From Coenobita brevimanus (lineage: Eukaryota; Arthropoda; Malacostraca; Decapoda; Coenobitidae), in contig CM064666.1 in assembly GCA_032717465.1 (NCBI GenBank), forward strand, positions 5,372,028 through 5,436,027: a stretch of DNA of 64,000 nucleotides, written 5' to 3'. How positions within the stretch are numbered: the first letter of the stretch is position 1; the number at the start of each line of letters is the position of its first letter. The translations under genes were made by a program, and so were the position numbers. This document shows, piece after piece, positions 23,504 to 34,691 of this stretch. Under the pieces are notes generated by a model that worked only from the letters and a program-made list of their open reading frames with translations, was not told the origin of the DNA and made no database searches.

Positions 23504-23924
23504 GGTGTCACCTTCAAAGAATGCGGTAAACTGACGCTAAACAGGGGCAAACTGTGCAAAAAAAAAGCGAGTGTGACAACTGGGGAAACAAGTGTTTCCA
23601 ATTAGCATAAAGTGCTTGCGAGAGGAAGGCACAGATTGACATGTCTGAGCAGTCCGCACGCTGTCATATATCACGGCGAGGGTGGTGAGGCCGCAGTGCA
23701 TGGGTGGATAAAAAAAAAGATACTTGGCAACAACGGAGGCCAGTGGTACAAAGGTCAAGTGTGCTAATAGTAGCTACAGGGTGGCGGTACTGATAGACAT
23801 TACCAGCTTGAACCTGCTTGCCCACGGTTATTCAAAATTAACTAGAATCGCAAACGCGACGATCCGCTGTTATGTTCTTTTCGCCGAGCGTCGCAAACAT
23901 GACAATCCGCGTTTAAGGGGTTAA
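23504..23924 (-). mobile_element. piggyBac 5' region and terminus at TTAA
   Basis: The leader of the transposase, ending on the minus strand in CCCCTTAAACGCGG next to the target TTAA at 23921-23924. A 20 bp direct repeat (TCGCAAAC...GATCCGC and TCGCAAAC...AATCCGC) lies subterminally at 23850-23869 and 23891-23910. The bases beyond TTAA match RTE sequence that is uninterrupted at 51540, which confirms the boundary. Confidence 0.85.
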
Positions 23925-25443
23925 AGTGTTCTCTCCATCTGCTCACTTTTTCTCCTTCCTCCACTAGTAATCTACCATTTTTATCTTTTACTCCCCTGCT
24001 AACTTCACTTCCACCATGTCTTACTCTTTTCACCTCTTTCCAGAACATTTTCTTACAGTCCATCCACTTTACACTCAAAATCCTTCCAAATTCCTCATCC
24101 ACTCTCTTCTTACTCTCTCTTACTAATCTTTTCACCTCTCTCTTTCTTTCTACATATAACTCTCTTCCGCCTCTCAACTTCTTCCACGCCCCTATTTCTC
24201 ATCCAATCATTGTATGCTTTCTTCTTTTGTGCCACAGCCTGTCTCACTCCTTCATTCCACCATGCTGTTCTTTGCACCCCCCTCCGTCTTCTCTTCCTTC
24301 CACACACCACATCACATGCTGCACATATTTCTTCTGTAAATATCCTACACACACCTTCCACGTCTCCCATCTGCTCCAATTCATATTTGCCCAATCGTTC
24401 CTCCACTTCCCTCTTATACTCTGCCTTTTTCTCATCCTCTTGTAACCTTTCCACTCTCCTTGCAACTACTCCTTCCTCTCATCTTTCCCTTCTTCTATTC
24501 CTCCATCTTACCTGAATTTTAATCCTGGCCACCACCAAGTAGTGGTCAGAAAGTCCACTCCCCCAACCTCTATATGCTCTTGCATCCATTACACATCTTC
24601 GCATCAATTCATCCACACACACATAATCAATCATTGCCTTCCTTTCATTCAGTTCACCACCCACCCTTCTCATCACTCGTCATGTATACCTGTGGATCAT
24701 TTTATGCCTGAAGAGGGTATTGGCTATCACCAACCCCATCCCAGCACAAATGTCCACTAACGCACTCCCATTCTCATCTATCTCAGCAGGCACACCCCAC
24801 TCACCAACTATTCCATCCACCTTCACATTCCCAACTTTACCATTCATATCACCAATCAAAAACACTCTCTCATTCCTTCCAAACTTTTCCATGCACACTT
24901 CTACATTTGTCCAGAACTCTTCTCTCACTCTTCTAGCATGATCTTGCGTTGGCGCATACACACACACAATCGCCCACATTTGTATTCCAACTTTCAACTT
25001 TACCCACACAATCCTTGACCCAACTGATCCATACTGTCTTATGCTCTTCTTCCATCTTTTACTCACAACTATACAAACTCCTTCCTTTGCCCTCTCATTC
25101 TCACCTACTCCTGCACATATACCCCATCCATACTCCCATTTGCTCACTTTCTCCTCTCTATTTTGTTTCAGTTATTCCACATACATCCATTTTTGCACCC
25201 TCAAGCACCTGGACAATCTCTCTTTCACCTCATCATTCGCTCCCCTTACATTCCACGTTCCAATAACCATGTCCTTTGTCCGGTCCTTGGTCGTCATCGT
25301 TTGGTCAGTCCTTGTCCGAGGCTTATTGTTTGTTTTTTTAGTTAGTTGTTTTCCGGGAGGGGCACTAACCCCCCGCCAACCCTTTTAGTCGCCTTTTACA
25401 ACAAGCAGGGATACTGGGGGAGTATTCTTGAAAAAGAACCCTA
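23925..25443 (-). mobile_element. RTE-type retrotransposon, 5' part (copy G)
   Basis: Contains the ORF start (ATG at 25297), the apurinic-type endonuclease region and the beginning of the RT-proximal linker, in several frames with shifts. The TWNVRG and GDMNGK-like endonuclease motifs are recognisable. Upstream (25298-25443) is the 5' UTR, with an AAGGCGACTAAAAGGG stretch of a type I associate with decapod repeats. The 3' side stops at a piggyBac insertion at TTAA; its remaining 3' half is not found next to that element. Confidence 0.85.
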
Positions 25444-25450
25444 CCCTCAG

Positions 25451-25452
<2 letters not shown>

Positions 25453-25543
<91 letters not shown>
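25453..25543. repeat. (TA)n microsatellite
   Basis: About 45 TA units between the RTE 5' end and the gypsy LTR. The LTR terminus follows immediately. Confidence 0.97.
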
Positions 25544-25547
<4 letters not shown>

Positions 25548-26369
25548 ACGTCCTCGTCCCACACTGCCACAGGCTCCAGCAGCAGCAGTACAGTACCGGA
25601 AGGACATTGCCCAGTGAGTTGTTCTTCCTATGGTTAGCATTTAGGTGTGCAGTACACAAGATCAGCCGAGGCAAAAAAAAAAAAAAAAACACTGGCTCCT
25701 TAAAGTTCACTGTACTTATTTTCTGAAAAATTCCACTTAATGGTTTCCAACTTCACTGTTCTCACAAGGAATGAAGCTATACACACTCTACTAACTGCTG
25801 TTACACTTAATGCTTAACAACACTTCACAGTTATTTCACTTAATGCTTAACACTTCACTGTTTTCTCAAGTTCCAGTGATATACAAACTTCAATAACCCG
25901 TCACTGTTTGCCACTGTTTTCACAAGTACGAAACATATACAATCTTCACTGACACTGCACTATACTCTGACAGAACCAAAACCAACTGCACTTGACTCAA
26001 ACTGACTTGACACCTCACTAAACTTGTAATAATCTCTACCCCATCTAATATAAGCTTGCAATACTGTCGAAACGTCGTGTTTACTCTTGACGGGCAACAG
26101 TTGCCAACTCAGAAACAGCCAAAACATGCCAGTGTTGTCTTACATTACATAACACTATAAATCATTTACCATAGGAAAATAAATTACTTAATTCAACAAG
26201 CAGTCACTTAAATAAAACATTATAGAGAATAAGAGCACAATAATTAATGCATAACTTATGAAATAACTACACTCACAAACTGCAGGCTAACTGGCAACTC
26301 TGACTCGTACCAGTACTAGAACTTACGGTGCGAGAAACGTCTCGAAAGTGCAAATCTCCTTTCATATCA
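25544..26369 (-). repeat. 3' LTR of a second gypsy element
   Basis: 826 bp, ending ACGTAACA on the minus strand against (TA)n. It is homologous to 27883-28126 and to 29929-32185. Internally it has CTTAATGCTTAACA and CACTTCACTGTTT words repeated several times. A polypurine tract adjoins its start. Confidence 0.85.
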
Positions 26370-26386
26370 CTGCCCCCTCCCTAGTT
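26370..26386 (-). other. Polypurine tract
   Basis: Minus strand AACTAGGGAGGGGGCAG sits immediately upstream of the LTR start TGATATG, which is the position and composition expected for plus-strand priming. Confidence 0.7.
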
Positions 26387-26477
26387 CTTTGCCATCCCGA
26401 CAAAACTACCTAATATATCCTATACAAACATAAACCTTAATTCTAATGAAACATCTAACTATAAACAAAATAATTCT

Positions 26478-27125
26478 TCAACTTATCAGGTCTTCTTCTA
26501 TGCCGCTTCTGACGATGTCCTTGCTCTTCCACACAGTCCACTCCACCAGGAAGGTCTTGGTCCTCTTCTTGACACAGCACACACCACAGGTCCGACACCA
26601 CCCTTCAACAACCTGACGCATGCCAATCCAGTAGAACTTGTGTCGCAGCCGGCTTAGAATTGTCTTCACTCCCAGGTGCCCACTAGTGATCTGGTTATGG
26701 GACTCATCCAAGATCTCAGACCTCATCTTCTTCAGAACCACCAGTTGCCAACACTCACCGAGGCCACTGGGTGTCTTCCACTGATGCTCCAGTAGTCCGT
26801 TGCAACGAAGGTCCCACTGACTCCAGCAGCTCCCGGTTGCAATGCCCAACCTGGAAACTTGTCCCCATGATGGTCGCACTGCATTCCGCTGCAGCCACTC
26901 CAGCACCAGTTGCAAATCTGCACCCTCCCTCTGCATCCACCCCAGGTCTTCTCCGTCCAGTGCTGGCCCCATCACTACAGTACAGCAGCATTTCTTCCTA
27001 CCCAGCTTCTGTTTCCACTCCACAGGTGTCTCCTCACTCCTACACCCACTCTCCTTTGGAACCTCACTCCTACACCCACTCTCCATTGGAACCTCACTCC
27101 TACACCCACTCTCCGTTGGAACCTC
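26478..27125 (-). pseudogene. Gypsy integrase zinc-domain fragment
   Basis: The frame includes an integrase HHCC domain (residues near 130-175 from 27086): the H-SGHLGVKT and WCRTCGVC segments have the His and Cys ligands in order. The catalytic core is absent. After the zinc domain only ~25 codons remain before the stop and polypurine tract, so an internal deletion removed the core. The upstream end is three 10-codon repeats. It would be the C-terminal pol of the second gypsy element. Confidence 0.8.
27036..27125 (-). repeat. Three 30 bp tandem repeats in the gypsy pol
   Basis: A 30 bp unit containing CCTCACTCCTACACCCAC is present three times with one or two differences. It encodes a decapeptide repeat in the linker before the integrase. 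Confidence 0.95.
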
Positions 27126-27384
27126 AAAATGTTGCCACTGATAGCTACAATACCTCTGTACTGTAGAATAGTAGTCTTCATACCATATAAAGGTAAACGG
27201 AAGGATTTTTTTTTTGTGCTATTATTATATCAATTATATTTGTATCTATGCCCTGCTCAGTGGTAGTGTTTATCAGTACCACTACGGTACAAACTCTATC
27301 TCAAAATAAAAGGAAAATTATTTGGTTTCCAGAAATTTCATTATATTTATTTTGTACCACATTAAATTTATTCTGGAATTTGAT
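27126..27384. other. No gene seen
   Basis: AT-rich sequence between the integrase fragment and the Harbinger remnant. An AGGTGAGC-like donor site lies near 27390 on the minus strand. Confidence 0.4.
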
Positions 27385-27691
27385 TTCAGCTCACCTGAGA
27401 GTGATGACTAGTCTTTCTTCTGGTAGAATAGGCTGTCTGTGCCAGTTACACCATGTCTTTCCCAGGCGATGTTCAATTTTCTTGAGAATGTAGTCAAAAG
27501 TATCTTGGCTCATCCGTGTATACTAAAAAAAATCTTCTCAAGTCCCTGTTTAGGTCATTAAAAAGATGGTGATATTCTCCATACTGTTTTCTTCTGCAAT
27601 TTATTTCATATATTCCTACTTTTTTCCCATTCAGTTTTGCATGAGTACTCTCGAGCAATATTAGCTCATCATCAGACGGTGAGCTTGACAT
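27385..27691 (-). pseudogene. PIF/Harbinger transposase N-terminal exon fragment
   Basis: The minus strand encodes EYHHLFNDL, then RYF, a one-base shift, YILKKIEHRLGKTW and RLVITLR. This is the N-terminal pattern of Harbinger nucleases (DYILKKI followed by RLVITLR). It ends at a GTGAGC donor-like site, as in genes with an intron. The catalytic domain is absent. Confidence 0.7.
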
Positions 27692-27882
27692 GTTTACTAC
27701 ACAGCTGGTAAATCAATACTGACAGATAAACCTGCTACCATGCCCCCTCCCCGCGCTGGTCGGAGCAGATTACTCGCGTCCTTTGTGACCACCTACCAGC
27801 GCCGGAAGCCAGCGCGGGTCCGCACCGGTCGGCGCTGGTTGCTCGCACGAGAAAACCAGCGTTCTCTGTGCACGCACCCTTA
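27692..27882 (-). mobile_element. PIF/Harbinger 5' terminus
   Basis: GC-rich end sequence finishing GGGTGCGTGCACAG on the minus strand next to TTA, the 3 bp target used by this superfamily. The bases beyond it match the gypsy LTR copy at 26149, which reads CTTACATTACAT there, so the terminus is inferred to be at about 27881. The opposite end was not found. Confidence 0.6.
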
Positions 27883-28126
27883 CATTACATGTCACTATAA
27901 ATCATTTACCATAGGAACTTAAATTACTTAATTCAACAAGCAATCACTTAAATAAAACCTTATAGAGAAAAAGAGCAAAAAAAATAATGCATAACTTACG
28001 AAATAACTACGCTCACAAACAGCAGGCTGACTGGCAACTCTGACTCGTACCAGTACCGGAACTTACGGTGCAAGAAACGTCTCGAAAGTATGAGATTACC
28101 TAACTGACAAATTTTCCTTCAACACA
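27883..28126 (-). repeat. Partial second copy of the gypsy-2 LTR
   Basis: Matches 26149-26350 almost base for base (including CATTTACCATAGGAA and CTGGCAACTCTGACTC) and then runs to a TA tract. The outer half of the LTR is missing where the Harbinger end begins. Confidence 0.85.

Positions 28127-28182
<56 letters not shown>
28127..28182. repeat. (TA)n microsatellite
   Basis: Pure TA run between the partial LTR and the SINE. It can be read either as the SINE tail or as the target of the LTR element. Confidence 0.95.
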
Positions 28183-28184
<2 letters not shown>

Positions 28185-28571
28185 TCAGCCGTTTTGAGTG
28201 TCCACTGCAGGACCGGCCTATCCCGACCGAAGTGGGGACGATGCAGCCAATGTATCTCTACCAAGTGGCTTAGGCTGTCTAGCAGAGATTGTATGTAGGG
28301 TGAGAAGTGCTTGTAAGTGTAACTGAAGTGTTGGAGTGGCTTTGGATGTGTGTGTAGTCTGTGAACCAATTGTAATCGGACTGCGCAAGCCGACTGGGTG
28401 CAAGCATACTTTATAATAAGCGACACTGGTTCAACCATAGCACCCCTTGTGTCCGCCAATGGAGTACGTGGCCTGAAGAACTCTCCCAGAGTTTATTACC
28501 CTGGCGGGGCGCGAACCCTCGTTTGTCAGTGTATGAACACGCACACTTTACCATTGTACCACAGAGGCTCC

Positions 28572-28572
<1 letters not shown>
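28183..28572 (-). mobile_element. tRNA-derived SINE
   Basis: The minus strand starts GGAGCCTCTGTGG, followed by an A box TGGTACAATGG (28551-28561) and a B box GGTTCGCGCC (28508-28518) at tRNA-like spacing. This is the layout of an RNA polymerase III promoter. About 300 bases of non-tRNA body follow, and the element ends in (TA)n. It does not fold as an intact tRNA gene by eye, so I call it a SINE. Confidence 0.7.

Positions 28573-28662
<90 letters not shown>
28573..28662. repeat. (TA)n-(TG)n microsatellite
   Basis: TA units to about 28626, then TG units to 28662, immediately upstream of the SINE head. Confidence 0.96.
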
Positions 28663-28666
<4 letters not shown>

Positions 28667-29239
28667 CTTTCCTTTGCAATATTGTTGCATTTGCTACTGT
28701 ATATTATATATATGTCATGCACCCATAGTATATTGCTGGTGTCAATATTGCCTACTATTTTTTGCCTGATCTTGGTGTCCCAGTACTTCGCAATAATGGC
28801 TTGTAAGCTATATTGATGTTTTCATGTCCTTTACTATGAATGAGGAACATCAGCATAATTATTTTGCATGCTATTGTTTGAAAAAAAAAAAAAAAAAAAA
28901 AAAAGCTGGAAAATTCTGAAGGGAGGGTAGGGGGCAAGGGGGAGGGGATTAAGAGGGTGGGGTGATGGGAGTGATTGAGGAAAGTCATGGGAGGGGAGGA
29001 ATGAGGGAGGGAGGGGTGGGAGCACACATAAAACTGGAGTCATTTCGCCTGGAAGGGTAACCTTTTTCAACTTGACATGCTGTAGCTCATGTACCAGTTC
29101 GTCTAAAATGCTCTGGTTTGCGGCATAAGGTGTGTAAATTCAAGCTCTAAACCTTGGGCATAAAACTTTTTACTTCTGGTAGAGATGAAAAATCGACTCC
29201 CTATACTGGTTTTCAGGGGAATTAGGTCAATTGAACTGC
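28663..29239. other. Poly-A run and purine-rich block, no gene
   Basis: A run of 24 A lies at about 28880-28903, followed by a G/A-rich block to 29018. Nothing is recognised as coding. Confidence 0.5.
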
Positions 29240-29244
29240 GTATC

Positions 29245-29885
29245 CTAGGGTTTAAGTCCAGGACTTAGATCTCCTTCATTCTGATTATTCAACCCTATAA
29301 TGCTATGTTTTGATCCTTGGGATCTGTCAAGATTCACCATACACTGTCCATTCTTTTCATATGCTCCCTGTTCAGTAACCTGAGGGTCAGCAGTGCAATA
29401 TTTCTCTACAGCCTCAATTTTCTCACTGATTATCTTCACATTCTCGACTACATGCTTCAACTGGTTATCAACATGCTATCTGCACTCCATTACTATTTCC
29501 TCACTAGTTGTCTGCAACCGATCGCCTGCATGCTGTTTACACTCCATCACATTATTGCATACCTCATTCTTATGCTGCACTAGCTTGGAATCTCCTCCTT
29601 AAGATGGTGCTGTTCTTCCTACATTTCCCTCATGAATGCATCTAGCTGTCCTTGTGCCCTCAGTTTTACTTCACTCTGTTGCTCCTGTAATGCCTCCTCA
29701 AGCTGTTCATATCATTCTTTCAGGTCTTCATTCTGTACCTGCAATTGATCTTGTAGTTGTAGACTTTCTGCTTGCAACTGGACACCTTGTGCTTGTAGTA
29801 CATGTAGTTTCATAATTGCACCCAGTGATGCCTTTTCCTGCCTATCTTGGCTTCTTGTCTGGACACCTTCTGCCTCCAAAGGTTA
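29245..29885 (-). pseudogene. Gypsy-2 gag coiled-coil remnant
   Basis: The minus strand reads a Gln/Glu/Leu-rich coiled-coil pattern (LQLQDQLQVQNEDLKE and similar) with several in-frame stops, followed by an open 71-codon tail. It lies just inside the LTR at 29929, where gag of a minus-strand element is expected. The remainder of gag and most of pol are missing before the integrase fragment at 27125. Confidence 0.6.
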
Positions 29886-30191
29886 AACTCACTGTAGCAC
29901 TTAGTAATCCACACTCCTGACACCACTCTTATGTCCCCACCCCACACTGCCACAAACTCCTACAGCAGTAGTCCAGTATAGGAAGGACATTGCCCAGTGG
30001 GCTGTTCTTCCAAGAGGCAGCCTTTCGGTGTACATTACACAGGATCAGCTCAGGCATCGTAAATAAACACTAGCTTCTTCAGTTCACTGTCTTTATTTTC
30101 CAAATAAGTACATTTAATGCTTTTCAGCTTCACTTCACTATTCTTACTTGCACTGGAGCTGTACAAACTTTACTAACTGCAATTACACTTA

Positions 30192-31582
30192 CAGTAGCCA
30201 TAAAAAAAGTTTACATTGACATTTGAGGGAGAATTAAAGATGATAACTTGACTTATTTAACTTTTCTTGAGGGTACTCTTTAAATCTAGTTTTTGGTCAT
30301 GTCGCCTTTCTGTTTCAATACCTTCCTCAGTCTTTTTGGCACTGATTCGGCGAGTTTGGCAAAGTAGGAGACATTCATGTTAGACCACAGTTTAGTCCTT
30401 GATATTGCTCGGTCTGGCCTCTTGCACCCTGGTTTTCATGATGTTCCAAGCGTTTTCAATTGGGTTTAGGTCAGTGGAGTTACTTGGCCACTCAAACACA
30501 GCTATTCCATCATCACTGAGGAACTTTTGCACTGTTCTGACCTGTGGCAAGGGGCACCATCATGCATAAAATAATTACAGTTATGGATTTCCCAATGTAA
30601 CAGCGAATGTTGCCTCAACACATCAATGTAATTACTTCCGTTCATTGTCACATTCTTTGGAAGAAAGTACAGACCTCCCTTGCCCTTATTTCCACTAAAT
30701 GCACCCCAAACCATCACACTGTCTGGATGTTTCACTGTTTTCACAGTATATGTTGGGTCATAGTGTGACACAGCACAGGACCAACACATGATCTTTGAGG
30801 TTCCCCTTACCAGCCTGAAGGTCCTTTCATGACTGAACATCACTTTTTTCCAGTCCTCTGATGTCCATTGCTGAAATTTCTTGCCGAAATTAATCCTTTT
30901 CTTCATAGCTTTGGTGAGTAAAGGCTTCCTAGCAGTGCGCCGAGCTGGTAAATCGACGTCCTTCTGGAGACGATGCTGTATGGTCCTAATTGACACGTCC
31001 TTGAGGAGATCTGGACGCTCCTTCTTCGGCGTAGAAGCTGTTACAACAGGGTCAGATAACACTTTACACTTGAGAATCTTTTCTGTCCTTGTCAAAGTCT
31101 TCCATTGTGGAGCAGACCCATGTTTCCTCTGTAGTACTGCGCTAGATGGTAATGCAGCTGCCGCACATTTCAGGTTGTAAACTGCCTGTCTGGATACCTT
31201 CACATTTGCAGCTACATGTATCACAGACATTCCCTGTTCCAATAGGGTTAAACAACGGGTCTTCTGTACTGTCAGCTTGTTTTGACCCATTATGTTGAAT
31301 CAAAGTGGAGTTACAAGCTCTCAAACTGGGCCCACAAGTGAAAAAAAAAAAAAAATGCTGCTGGATGAGAGACATACAGGACAACCTCTCTCAATCTGAG
31401 CCCATAGTTCGCTGACACGAACTGAGTTGCTGGCTGGTGACCAGAATCTCGGCCTAGGGGCTCACATCATACCAAGCTCCTCCCACTGATTGTTGCAAAA
31501 CAGTGCAAGTAAAATCTTTACGCAAAACATCATTTAAATTTTTTTTGCATCAAATATGTACACTTTTTTTTTGTGGCCATTG
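30192..31582 (-). mobile_element. Tc1/mariner transposon inserted in the gypsy LTR
   Basis: 1391 bp flanked by the TA duplication (30190-30191 and 31583-31584). The termini are inverted: CAGTAGCCATAAAAAAAG on the left and CAATGGCCACAAAAAAAA on the right, read inward. Joining the flanks restores the LTR sequence, so the boundaries are exact. Confidence 0.92.
30285..31290 (-). pseudogene. Tc1-type transposase, inactivated
   Basis: The ATG at 31290 opens a frame with a helix-turn-helix pairing domain (residues ~1-110: EQGMSVIHVAANVKVSRQAVYNLK) and the start of the DDE core. The first catalytic Asp is lost: VMFSHERTF where VMFSDE is usual. The second Asp is in HDGAPCH. A frameshift follows that motif, after which the Glu motif LNPIENAW is readable near 30440. 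A second shift precedes the C-terminus. Tc1 proteins are ~340 residues, and the combined frames fit that. Confidence 0.88.
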
Positions 31583-32183
31583 TAATGCTTGAAAACACTT
31601 AACTATTTTCATAAGTACCGATGATATACAAACTTCAGTAACACTTCATTGTTTGCCAACAACACTTCACTGTTTCACAAGTATGAGCAATATACAAACT
31701 TCAGTAATACTTCATTGTTTGCCAACAACATTTCACTGTTTTCACAAGTTCCGAAAATATACAAACTTCACGGACACCGCACTACACTCAAACTGAACTG
31801 TAAACTGACTGAACTTTCTGTAGAGCCTTCCCCATCCTTATATAAGCCTTACTTTACCCTAGGAACTTCCAAATTTCTTGAGAACAAGTTGCCAACTAGA
31901 ATATATCCAAAACATGCCAGAGTTTCTTACACTGCACAACACTCTAAATCATTTACCATACAGACTTAAGTTCAATTACATAATTTAAAAAACAATCACA
32001 AAAATAAAACATCATAAAGAAAAAGAGCACAAACATTAATGCATAACTCACGAAACAACTACCGTACTCTAACAAACAGCAGGCAAGCTGACAACCCTGA
32101 CTTATACTGGAACTAGCCACCGTAGACATCGAGAGTCAGTGAGAAATTTCTCAACTACTTAACTACCAAATCCCACTTCTCAA

Positions 32184-32185
<2 letters not shown>

Positions 32186-32260
<75 letters not shown>
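32186..32260. repeat. (TA)n microsatellite
   Basis: Uninterrupted TA units adjoining the outer end of the gypsy-2 5' LTR. Confidence 0.97.
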
Positions 32261-32264
<4 letters not shown>

Positions 32265-32609
32265 CATGAATAACATTTCCTTAAGCTTTTGTATTTGAGT
32301 TTTTAATATCAAGAAGCTACAAAATGATAAATGGGTGAAGTAATAGGAAGCATAAAGCACATGCTGTAACTTTTGTTCTAAAAGTACGGAACACTAAGTC
32401 ATGAGACAAACAGTAAACATATAACAGCTTCTAAGTCTAAGCCAGGTCATTGTGATTTAACGATATATGAAAAGCATAACATATATAAGCAGGTCATTGC
32501 CCTCATTAAAACATTTTTACTTCTAGGTTGCGTACCGTATGTAAAATCTTGGCCGGCCGGTCATTAGCCGTAAAATTATGCAACTCTTGTTTTTAAACTT
32601 ACTATGGAT
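32261..32609. other. No gene seen
   Basis: AT-rich unique-looking DNA without a recognisable feature. Confidence 0.4.
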
Positions 32610-32880
32610 CCCAGAATATCGGTGCACAATAAGCGTGAAACATTTTGGACCAAAGAACGAAGATCAGTGAAATATTAGTGTCCAACCTACCACAAGCTGG
32701 TAGTTCTATCGTCGGGAGGTGTCATATTGCCAACGAACAATATCCTCATGCAAACATTTAGCATATAGTATGTTTATATAAACACTGGTCATACAAAATG
32801 TGATGTTGGTAATGTAAGTAGTTGTTCCAGTGTTTTTGCTAAACATTCGACCCCTGAGCACCGATACTTTTGTGTCCCAC
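32610..32880. mobile_element. Decayed relative of the 54008 MITE
   Basis: It begins TATCGGTGCACAATAAG, shares GAAACATTTTGGA and GGGAGGTGTCATAT with 54008-54285, and ends GAGCACCGATACTTTTGT. The outer inverted-repeat bases are degraded, and no clear TA duplication is left. Confidence 0.7.
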
Positions 32881-33439
32881 AGTACGTAACATTTTGATCA
32901 TTAGCCAATTCAGGCCAGACCAGCCGAGAGTTAGTGCAACTGTGGCAAAATACACCTACTTTCATTGCTGAGATTAGCTTTAACACACTAATAGCCAAAG
33001 ACTGATTCTCATTTATATCCTGATTAAAACCGCTCTCCACGAAATAAAGCATAAATGTCTAAGTTCAGTATACGGAATGTAGGTACAGTAGTGGCTCACA
33101 TTACACGCACAAAATGTTATAATTCTGTAGATTTTAAGACAGTCTTCAGTCAAGTATATCTTATTTACTTTAAAAAAAACTAATCACTGGGGTTCTGTGT
33201 TTAAAAAGAGCGACGATCTGGATCACCCCTTCAGCAATGCTAAATATTCGTTCTGAGATGACGCTCGAATCTGGACATCATTTACGTACACAAACACTGG
33301 TACCTCACACGCGATCGACCATACATACGCATCATCAAAAGACGTTCACACCCTTCGATTTACTGTCATTCCTTTGTGTATACGTTATCATCTATCTGTC
33401 TATCCACACACACACACACGTATCAAATTGCAAACCATG
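32881..33439. other. No gene seen
   Basis: Unassigned sequence with a short (CA)n at about 33405-33418. Confidence 0.4.
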
Positions 33440-33441
33440 TA

Positions 33442-34356
33442 CAGTCATAAGAAAAAGTATCGTTACGCCCAGGGATTAAAAGCGAATCGAACGTTAGCTG
33501 GGCTATGTGGGCAGATCCATGCTGTTCGCCCCTCCCCTGTCTAGTGTTGCCATATCTCAATCCCATTACAAGAGTTGGAATAATGAGCAAGAATGAGGCA
33601 TATGACAGGGAAATATAGAGGGAGTGCTTCCGTTACCCTGAGCGTCCCGCCGGGGGTTAATAATGAAACTTGGCACGTTTATTATTTTCCTACTATTTAA
33701 CACTTATTATCTATGGAATGCAACAAATTAATTATTGAGAAGTGTATTAAATCTATAAGCATCGACTTTTTTTTTTTTTTATGACAGTGTAGCAGGGGTA
33801 CACGAGTTCATTGTTTGCTTTGGATGAGTTGTTAAATGCTTCAGATGGATGCTTCAGTTAGTGGCATCAATGCGTCGACGTCTATAGGCTGTTTTGGAAG
33901 CAGGAGGTGGGTATACAAAATATTAAAGCAATGAGACTGAATACGTGTTATTATTTTCCTTTTACTCAACATTTATTATATGTAGAAAGCAATACAAATA
34001 ATTATTACACTGAAATTTACTAACTTGGCTTGTATCGGCTGCATTACTATCATACGTCCGGTATGGGTGCACACACTCATTGCCCGTCTGCATGTGTGCT
34101 GCCGACTGTACACCATTGTTATATTTTTATTTAATGAATTCTGTGCCGGATGATAAAACGTATTGTCTCTATGCACAGAGGCCAAACGATCTAAATAGCT
34201 TTATTACATCTAGCACAAATTCTAATATCTGTGTCTCACATAACCGACATTGACGGGTTTGCGGTACAAACTTTCCTGTCCCGTCATTCCACAACACTTC
34301 GTCATTGTATCACAGTGGATAGCTCTGAAGGGTAACGATAATTTTTCTTATGACTG
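33442..34356. mobile_element. Non-autonomous Tc1/mariner-type element
   Basis: 915 bp with ~27 bp inverted termini: CAGTCATAAGAAAAAGTATC on the left, and CAGTCATAAGAAAAATTATC read inward from the right. It is flanked by TA at 33440-33441 and 34357-34358. The interior has a 15 bp T run near 33766 but no transposase frame. It must have been moved by a transposase supplied from elsewhere. Confidence 0.85.
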
Positions 34357-34358
34357 TA

Positions 34359-34683
34359 CGTATAGCTTAGTGGTGAAAAGCTTAGTCAAGATCTATATGT
34401 AACTTTTTCCATCAAGTAATGTTTGTTTCACTGTTTATGCTGAGCTTCAGCAAAGTTGCCAAATGTCGCTCATCCCATGTCTGAGAGGCACTGTCCTCTT
34501 ATTGCCACTATCTACTGCCTTCTCCCTTATTATTACAGCAAATAACTTCTTATTTAGACTCCAGTGAGATGATTGACTATTACGACTAGATAAAGAATAG
34601 CCTACAATAACAAATACGTGCGGAAATTTCGCGCTTAATTCGCCAGCGAGTATACACTATTTACGTACATAAATCCAGATGGC
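34359..34683. other. No gene seen
   Basis: Unassigned AT-rich sequence between two non-autonomous elements. Confidence 0.4.
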
Positions 34684-34691
34684 CATCAGAC

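Larger units (their letters stand above)
29929..32185 (-). repeat. 5' LTR of the gypsy-2 element, split by a Tc1 transposon
   Basis: Two LTR parts, 29929-30191 and 31583-32185, align in order with the LTR at 25544-26369. The break falls at CACTTA|ATGCTT, where the intact LTR reads straight through. The outer end abuts (TA)n at 32186. Confidence 0.85.

Noticed and set aside
25346..25726. Frames of alternating Ile-Tyr
   Set aside because: They are translations of (TA)n; the same applies at 28100-28770 and 62176-62361.
28480..28572. A functional tRNA gene
   Set aside because: A and B boxes are present, but I cannot fold a complete cloverleaf and a long SINE body follows.
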